Shown piece after piece: positions 62,862 to 64,000 of a stretch of 64,000 bases of DNA. Position numbers and translations under genes: made by a program. This DNA comes from JAFGDI01 sp963662515 (GTDB lineage Bacteria > Planctomycetota > Phycisphaerae > Sedimentisphaerales > SM23-30). The stretch lies in the NCBI GenBank assembly GCA_963662515.1, contig OY759675.1, positions 1,736,001 to 1,800,000 of the forward strand. The letters are read 5' to 3'. The notes beneath the pieces were generated by a model, which worked only from the letters and a program-made list of their open reading frames with translations, did not search any database and had not been told where the DNA came from. Position 1 is the stretch's first letter, and each line of letters opens with the position of its first letter.

Positions 62862-63587
62862 ATGAGTTATAAACTACTTTTTGTGGACGACGATCAGAAG
62901 GTAACACAAGGGATAAGGCGCAATCTTGAAGACCTTGACTACGAGATATTTACCGCACAGTCTGGAGCTGAGGCATTGGAAATACTGGCTCAGAATCAGA
63001 TTTCCGTGGTCGTTTCTGATGAAAAGATGCCGGGCATGACTGGTGCAGAGTTTTTGTCTAAGGTAAGAGATGTATATCCTGATACTGTCAGAATAATATT
63101 GACTGGTCAGGCTAGTCTGGAAGCAACAGTAAAGGCTATAAATGAGGGTGAGGTATATAGGTTCCTGCTTAAGCCCTGTAATGCTACTGAGCTTATTTTT
63201 ACTATAAGACAGGCATTAAAGCAACGGGAACTGGTCGTACAATGTAATAAACTGCTGGACCTGACACGCAGGCAGAGTGAGCTTTTGCAAAATCTTGAAT
63301 CTGAATGTCCTGGTATTTCAGATGTTAAGAAAAATGAAGATGGGGCAATTGTAATTGAAGAGCCTTCAGATGATATTGACTCGCTCATAAACAATATTCA
63401 AAGGGAAGTTGAGCGAGGTGAAGCAATGTTTTTTGACTGGTCCTGCTCTAATGGAGGAGTTAAAGGTACTTCCGGCCATCATGTGGAGGACCCGACAGCA
63501 TATAATATAGATCTGGGCGAGCCAGATGATGAAGCAAAAAAGAGTAAAACAAAGGAAAATGTTGATATTGATCAGATGTATTACTGA
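62862..63587 (+). CDS. response regulator with receiver domain and acidic C-terminal region
   Basis: The receiver domain (1-120) is intact: acidic DDD (9-11), phosphoacceptor Asp53 in VVSDEKMPGMTG, Thr81 and Lys104 in FLLKPCN. The style is that of RpfG-type regulators, which often precede HD-GYP domains, but here the rest (120-241) is a helical linker (RQALKQRELVVQCNKLLD) and an acidic, low-complexity tail with no output domain. A GGAG ribosome-binding site precedes the ATG. It follows the degenerate receiver-HDOD gene by 47 bases, so the two are probably one operon and may interact. Confidence 0.88.
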   Translation: MSYKLLFVDDDQKVTQGIRRNLEDLDYEIFTAQSGAEALEILAQNQISVVVSDEKMPGMTGAEFLSKVRDVYPDTVRIILTGQASLEATVKAINEGEVYRFLLKPCNATELIFTIRQALKQRELVVQCNKLLDLTRRQSELLQNLESECPGISDVKKNEDGAIVIEEPSDDIDSLINNIQREVERGEAMFFDWSCSNGGVKGTSGHHVEDPTAYNIDLGEPDDEAKKSKTKENVDIDQMYY

Positions 63588-63663
63588 GTGTCAGTGTTCT
63601 GATGCGAAATCGATATTTGTATTAATGAAATAGTTGTGTTTGTTATTGCATTCTCCAATATAG

Positions 63664-63693
63664 GGATAGTTTATTATGAACTATCCTTTTTTT
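63664..63693 (+). terminator. Rho-independent terminator after the receiver gene
   Basis: GGATAGTT (63664-63671) pairs perfectly with AACTATCC (63679-63686), seven-base loop, followed by seven T. Confidence 0.92.
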
Positions 63694-63765
63694 ATTAAAT
63701 TGCATGAAAGACTGTTATGCTAAACAACCGATTTAAGTCATTGGTCCGAATGACTTGAATATTAC

Positions 63766-64000
63766 TTACAAAATATCATTCTGGTTTTGATTGCTCAGGG
63801 CGGTATTATTGTCATGGTTGGGTTTATATTCCAGCCAGAGACCGGTCTGGTCTATTTCCAGTTTACCCATATCTCGTTGGAGCTCCAGTTCAGCCAGACG
63901 GTATGAGATAACGCTGGCGGTGATATTATTTCTGGCATTAAGAAGAGACTTTTCAGCATCGAGCAGGTCACGCATCTGAATGCGACCGGCTTCCAGGAAC
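63766..64000 (-). CDS. TolC-family outer-membrane efflux protein, C-terminal end (rest outside window)
   Basis: The minus-strand frame is open to the right edge and gives 77 residues of a C-terminus: EAGRIQMRDLLDAEKSLLNARN, then YRLAELELQRDMGKLEID and GLWLEY. This is the end of a TolC/outer-membrane efflux repeat, where the AEx-L-NARN helix leads into the last coiled-coil strand. TolC proteins form the outer-membrane duct of efflux pumps and type I secretion. The rest, and any partner genes, lie past base 64000. Confidence 0.8.
   Translation of the reverse strand, partial: FLEAGRIQMRDLLDAEKSLLNARNNITASVISYRLAELELQRDMGKLEIDQTGLWLEYKPNHDNNTALSNQNQNDIL

Overview
The window reads as a chromosomal segment of a Planctomycetota bacterium, most likely of the Phycisphaerae/Sedimentisphaerales type. 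This is inferred from gene content, not from a marker tree. The signs are paired ECF sigma and FecR-type anti-sigma genes, large secreted LamG/Ig proteins with single-EF-hand dockerin-like tails, a PEP-CTERM protein, GH92 and GH115 glycoside hydrolases, and IS256 and palindromic repeats in moderately AT-rich DNA.

Layout. 1-8.2 kb: the end of a 2-oxoacid dehydrogenase E2 gene, then lpdA, a PHP-domain gene, and a dehydrogenase/aldolase run (SDR, double-Rossmann zinc alcohol dehydrogenase, SDR, class II aldolase). The run resembles a deoxy-sugar or polyol route with the bifunctional RhaE-type aldolase/dehydrogenase split into two genes, and it ends in a clear terminator. 8.2-14.5 kb: a GGQ release-factor-like gene, a CheW gene, a GT-C membrane glycosyltransferase, 5-formyl-THF cyclo-ligase, and a Cache-PAS-DUF294 signalling protein. 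14.5-18.8 kb: a secreted GH92 mannosidase-like enzyme whose expected catalytic acid Glu is Gln, then about 1.6 kb of repeats: inverted arms, GGGACC-ATG tandem repeats, a 21-bp minisatellite and REP-like palindromes. 18.8-27.8 kb: a secreted beta-helix protein, two membrane proteins, ribosomal protein S1, phosphofructokinase and a stand-alone mraY.

28.4-49.2 kb is the most distinctive block. It has two copies of the arrangement ECF sigma, membrane FecR protein with a putative NPCBM-like carbohydrate-binding C-terminus, then secreted proteins. Three of the secreted proteins share a novel N-terminal module. Four end in the same Cys-containing half-dockerin tail and one ends in PEP-CTERM. The second set includes a GH115 alpha-glucuronidase. 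I infer a surface polysaccharide (probably glucuronoxylan) sensing and degradation locus in which the anti-sigma factors may bind glycan.

49.2-64 kb: a YkgJ-type Cys-cluster protein, a small membrane protein, an HDOD protein, a soluble histidine kinase, a small hypothetical gene, a complete IS256-family element with an 8-bp target duplication, an M3 oligopeptidase, an orphan OppF-type ATPase, homoserine dehydrogenase, class II fructose-bisphosphate aldolase, a degenerate receiver-HDOD protein followed by an intact receiver protein, and the C-terminal end of a TolC-like gene running off the window.
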